From: an uncultured Eubacteriales bacterium
GTDB lineage: Bacteria; Bacillota; Clostridia; Oscillospirales; CAG-272
Length of the DNA stretch: 16,487 bases
Assembly: GCA_900549725.1 (NCBI GenBank)
Contig: URPL01000034.1
Location: 1-16,487 of the forward strand
Direction of reading: 5' to 3'
Made by a program: the position numbers and the translations under genes. The notes below the pieces were generated by a model. That model saw only the letters and a program-made list of their open reading frames with translations, searched no databases and was not told the origin of the DNA. Below, one piece after another: positions 14,109 to 16,487 of the stretch (positions within the stretch are counted from its first letter, which is position 1; every line of letters begins with the position of its first letter).

Positions 14109-14636
14109 TCAGTTCAGCACCCAAACTCCGAGTACACAGAAAAAAAGATATGCCATCCAGGCAAAGAGCAGCGTAATGCACCATACGGGAAACACAAATC
14201 CGTCCCGCAACTCGAAGAAAAGCAGCGCCTGCAAAAGCGCGATCATGCCGACGCTCAGCAAAGAGAAAAAGGGCAAATAGCAGCAGAGCAGCATCGGCGC
14301 CGCGCACAGCATAAACAGCATTTTCAAAAGACACAGCAAGTAGGCGCGGCAAAGGCAGGCACGCCGCGCTGCGTTACCATAAGCCCGCTGCGCGCCGATC
14401 ATGGCGCCGAGCAGAAGAGAAAGCGCTGCACTGATGAGCAAAAGAAACGGCCAGGGAAGCATATAGCCCGGGCGAGCGATATAATAGCCGTATCCGTTGA
14501 CAATGCAAAGAATCGTGCTGATGAAAAGGATAAGCGGCCCGCACAGCGCAAGCGGAACGAGCAGAAAAGGGTTTGCGCAGCGCAGCATCATACGCAGAGC
14601 GGTTATTTTTGCCTTGCAGCGACGCTTATAATTCAA
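14109..14636 (-). CDS. Small integral membrane protein, possibly TspO/MBR-like
   Basis: A 175-residue, very hydrophobic, Cys- and Leu-rich protein with about five membrane segments. Weak resemblance to TspO/MBR tryptophan-rich sensory proteins: RPGYMLPWPFLLLISAALSL could match the KPxxxPPxWxFxxxWxxLY motif, and the C-terminal LLFAWMAYLFFCVLGVWVLN resembles the WxxFAxYLNxxxxxLN ending. Length and segment number also fit. Most conserved tryptophans are missing, so this is only a hypothesis. The start is a TTG at 14636, well supported by GAGGTGATC 9 bases upstream (near-perfect match to the 16S 3' end). It lies 65 bases after the RNA methyltransferase gene, probably in the same transcript, and ends at a strong terminator. 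Confidence 0.7.
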   Translation of the reverse strand: MNYKRRCKAKITALRMMLRCANPFLLVPLALCGPLILFISTILCIVNGYGYYIARPGYMLPWPFLLLISAALSLLLGAMIGAQRAYGNAARRACLCRAYLLCLLKMLFMLCAAPMLLCCYLPFFSLLSVGMIALLQALLFFELRDGFVFPVWCITLLFAWMAYLFFCVLGVWVLN

Positions 14637-14701
14637 AAGGGATCACCTCATCTCCGTGTTTCAGGATATGAGGCGCCGTCCCGCTTTAGAAGCGCGCCGC
14701 T

Positions 14702-15472
14702 TTATTTGCCCCTGTTTTGCCGATACACCTCAAACGCCAGTACGGAGGCGGCTGAGGCGGCTGAAAGCGCAAACTGATCCGGCCGGCCGTAATCCAGGCG
14801 AATAATTTCATCCGCTTGTTGCAGTGTTTTTGCGCTGATGCCGCGCTTTTCTCCGCCGACGATCAGATACAGCGGGCGCGCAAGGGATGCATCATAAACG
14901 GAAACGGCGTTTTCCGTATCGGCTGCATAAATCCGATATCCGTTTTTGTGAAAGAGCGAGAGGCTGTCGGCGGTATCGCAGAGGTAAAGCGGCAATTTTT
15001 CCGATGCGCCCGCCGAGGCGCGGCAAACAACGCCGGCAGCGCTCATCCAGTTGCGCGGCGGCAAAATCACGCCGTCCACGCCTGCAGCATAAAGCGAGCG
15101 TAGTGCATAGCCGAAATTATACGGGTCTTCTATCCCTTCAAGCATCATATAAAATCCGTTTTTTTCTACCGTTTCAAGGCGGGGCAGGGTACGCTCGGAG
15201 CACTTTGCAAGCACGCCGCCGTGCGTTGTGCCGAGCGCCGTTTTCTCAATTTCCGCCGCATCGCACAGAATTACGGGAAAACCGAGCGCCTTGCCGCGCG
15301 CGCAAAGAAAACGATATTCTTTTTCGCGCCGCTTCAGATTTTCCTTCGCATAACAGATTGTAAGAATTTTGCGGTCGTTGAAACCGTTTTCGGCAGCCTC
15401 TAAAACGGCACGGACGGATACCATCCCTTCAAAAAGATTACTCGGCTGCTGTTTTTGAGCTTCTTTTTTCAT
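14702..15472 (-). CDS. SpoU/TrmH-family RNA 2'-O-methyltransferase
   Basis: A 256-residue SPOUT methyltransferase, probably acting on rRNA or tRNA ribose 2'-OH groups with S-adenosylmethionine. The N-terminal substrate-binding domain ends in TTHGGVLA (82-89). The knot domain carries motif 1 EDPYNFGYALRSLYAAGVDG (115-134, Asn119 and Arg125) and motif 2 LIVGGEKRGIS (203-213). Motif 3 is DYGRPDQFALSAASAASVLAFEVYRQ (positions 227-251); the usual SLNVS asparagine is replaced (ALSAAS), suggesting a distinct clostridial subgroup rather than classical RlmB or TrmH. ATG 15472 is chosen over an upstream in-frame start at 15499 because AAGGTG stands 7 bases before it. A strong promoter lies at 15526-15554. 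Family is secure; the target RNA is unknown. Confidence 0.9.
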   Translation of the reverse strand: MKKEAQKQQPSNLFEGMVSVRAVLEAAENGFNDRKILTICYAKENLKRREKEYRFLCARGKALGFPVILCDAAEIEKTALGTTHGGVLAKCSERTLPRLETVEKNGFYMMLEGIEDPYNFGYALRSLYAAGVDGVILPPRNWMSAAGVVCRASAGASEKLPLYLCDTADSLSLFHKNGYRIYAADTENAVSVYDASLARPLYLIVGGEKRGISAKTLQQADEIIRLDYGRPDQFALSAASAASVLAFEVYRQNRGK

Positions 15473-15525
15473 ATCGCGGCACCTTTCTGTGACGAGCATT
15501 GGGGGCGGCAGTGCTATCCCGTGCT

Positions 15526-15554
15526 ATTATAGCAGATTCGGTCATCTTGTGCAA
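15526..15554 (-). promoter_or_regulatory. SigA-type promoter of the RNA methyltransferase gene
   Basis: Minus strand: TTGCAC (15549-15554), a 17-base spacer and perfect TATAAT (15526-15531) with the extended TG one base upstream. The predicted leader is about 45 bases. Confidence 0.85.
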
Positions 15555-15581
15555 ATCTTTTTCTCATTTTCGCTCCGCGCA

Positions 15582-15590
15582 TTTGACAAA
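15582..15590 (-). promoter_or_regulatory. Spo0A box (0A box) in front of spoIIGA
   Basis: On the minus strand the bases read TTTGTCAAA, an exact match to the Spo0A box consensus TTTGTCRAA. It overlaps the TTGACA hexamer of the spoIIGA promoter, as in the B. subtilis spoIIG promoter. Confidence 0.6.
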
Positions 15591-15615
15591 TTTCAGAGCA
15601 GGCATCGTATACAAT
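15583..15615 (+). promoter_or_regulatory. spoIIG-like long-spacer promoter of spoIIGA
   Basis: A perfect TTGACA (15583-15588) is followed 21 bases later by TACAAT (15610-15615). TATACA at 15608 would give 19 bases. The B. subtilis spoIIG promoter has a -35-like TTGACA at about 22 bases and needs Spo0A~P, so the arrangement fits a Spo0A-activated SigA promoter. Confidence 0.55.
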
Positions 15616-15629
15616 GGCACAAAAGCGGG

Positions 15630-16436
15630 GTGAGGCAAACGGAAGCAACGCTGTACCTTGATATCTATCTCTTTATCAATTTCGCGCTGGATGTTTTGTG
15701 CCTGTATTTTACGGGATGCGTTTTTTGCCTTGCAATGCATGCCGGAAAGCTGGCGCTGGGAGCGGCGCTCGGGAGTGCGTTTGCGCTGCTGTGCACACTT
15801 TTTCCCGGAAACCGTGCCGTGACCGCACTGATAGCCGTCGGAATGAGCGCGCTTATGTGTGAAATCGCGTTTGCGCCGACAAATCGCAGGCAGAGAATGC
15901 GGCTTTTGCTGTTCTTTTATATTTTTTCCGCTTTGTTTGCCGGCATGGTAAGCTGCTTATATGCACTTTTGCCGCAGTTGCTTTTGGCATTCGCCCCGCA
16001 AACGCCGTCGCGTGGGCGGCTGCTCTTTGCGCTTTGTATCTGTCTTTGCTGCTTGGCTCTGTTTTTTGCGCTTCGCGCGTTTCGTATGCGCAGCGGCGAA
16101 AAGCGCATTGATGTTACCGTGATCGTGGCAGGTGCTGCGGTGCGGCTGCATTGCTTTGCGGACAGCGGAAATTTACTCACAGAGCCGTTTTCCGGATTGC
16201 CGGTGATTTTGTGCGCAGAACGCAAATTTTCCGCATATGAGGCGCAAACCGCGCGGCGGCTTCGCCTCATTCCGGCAAGCGGGGTAGGAGGGCATACGCT
16301 TTTGCGCGGTTTTTTGCCGGACAGCGTGATCGTATGCAACCGTAAACACGGCGAAAAAAAACAAGCCGTAGTTGCATTTTCGGATGCTCCGTTTCCGGTG
16401 GAATGCGACGGCATTGTGCCGACCGGATTACTGTAA
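15630..16436 (+). CDS. spoIIGA: Sigma-E processing peptidase SpoIIGA
   Basis: A membrane aspartic protease that cleaves pro-sigma-E in the mother cell after the forespore signal SpoIIR. It begins YLDIYLFINFALDVLCLYFTG, the SpoIIGA hallmark (MxxYLDVxxLxNxxxD). About five membrane segments run to residue ~150 and a cytosolic domain follows. The catalytic Asp motif is FADSGNLLTEPFSGLPVIL (D178 counting from GTG 15630; B. subtilis has DSGNxLxDP). The C terminus around GIVPTGLL matches the family's end. About 268 residues, slightly short of B. subtilis (309). The start is uncertain: GTG 15630 is the most standard codon but lies only ~8 bases after the predicted transcription start; CTG 15651 would align better with the family start and has GAGG and GGAAG upstream. 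sigE is expected just outside the window. Confidence 0.88.
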   Translation: MRQTEATLYLDIYLFINFALDVLCLYFTGCVFCLAMHAGKLALGAALGSAFALLCTLFPGNRAVTALIAVGMSALMCEIAFAPTNRRQRMRLLLFFYIFSALFAGMVSCLYALLPQLLLAFAPQTPSRGRLLFALCICLCCLALFFALRAFRMRSGEKRIDVTVIVAGAAVRLHCFADSGNLLTEPFSGLPVILCAERKFSAYEAQTARRLRLIPASGVGGHTLLRGFLPDSVIVCNRKHGEKKQAVVAFSDAPFPVECDGIVPTGLL

Positions 16437-16487
16437 TTTGTTTTCGTTGTTTTAGTTTATACCGCCAAAATATTATTAAAGTAACTT
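16437..16487. other. AT-rich gap at the right edge
   Basis: The 51 bases after spoIIGA hold no coding start or clear hairpin. They are AT-rich and could be the leader of the next gene, expected to be sigE by comparison with other spore formers. Confidence 0.4.

Noticed and set aside
13935..14777. 280-residue plus-strand open frame antisense to dacF, its terminator and the small membrane protein
   Set aside because: Composition is Lys/Arg/Gln/His-rich shadow coding. It runs through a strong terminator hairpin, lacks a ribosome site and matches no family.
15489..15629. N-terminal extension of SpoIIGA from a TTG at 15489
   Set aside because: The extension contains the promoters of both divergent genes and the Spo0A box, and the family starts just before YLDIY.
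15614..15661. 15-codon upstream ORF overlapping the spoIIGA start
   Set aside because: Its ATG overlaps the predicted -10 hexamer, so it would not be in the transcript.
1..16487. tRNA, rRNA, CRISPR array, riboswitch, phage or toxin-antitoxin genes
   Set aside because: None could be recognised by reading both strands; no regularly spaced repeats were seen.

Overview
The window looks like chromosomal DNA from a spore-forming member of the Clostridia (Firmicutes), probably a gut-type Oscillospiraceae/Ruminococcaceae or Christensenellales relative. The evidence is three sporulation genes (sigK, dacF-type, spoIIGA), strong GGAGG-type ribosome binding sites, SigA-type promoters, a DUF1292 protein, and moderate GC with one AT-rich insertion sequence. 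Genus-level assignment is inference. No tRNA, rRNA, CRISPR array or phage is visible.

Layout. Positions 63-380 (-) encode an acidic DUF1292 protein, divergent from an intact sigK (601-1287, +). sigK and a small two-TM membrane protein (1352-2050, -) converge on a shared hairpin terminator. From about 2245 an extended -10 promoter probably drives a nine-gene, tightly packed (+) operon ending at a strong terminator near 10650. Its order is rimM, trmD, murJ, an O-antigen-ligase-like membrane protein, two tandem DUF4330-like proteins, and a three-gene zinc/manganese-type ABC transporter (SBP, ATPase, permease). Several junctions overlap by 1-14 bases, so translational coupling is likely. The operon combines ribosome/tRNA maturation, lipid II or glycan export, and metal uptake.

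Between the convergent permease gene and pgi sits an IS200/IS605-type element with a single Y1 (HUH) transposase, hairpin ends and no tnpB. The minus strand then carries pgi, a dacF-type D-Ala-D-Ala carboxypeptidase, a small membrane protein (possibly a divergent TspO) and a SpoU/TrmH-family RNA methyltransferase. The last two appear to form an operon from a near-consensus promoter at 15526-15554. Divergent from it, at the right edge, is spoIIGA, the membrane protease that activates pro-sigma-E. sigE probably lies just outside the window.

I did not find an obviously new multi-gene system. The items most worth checking are the Spo0A-box/long-spacer promoter in front of spoIIGA, a probable ATT start codon for murJ, a SigE-like promoter before sigK, the tandem DUF4330 pair inside an envelope/metal operon, and an 18-nt inverted repeat flanking the transposase gene.
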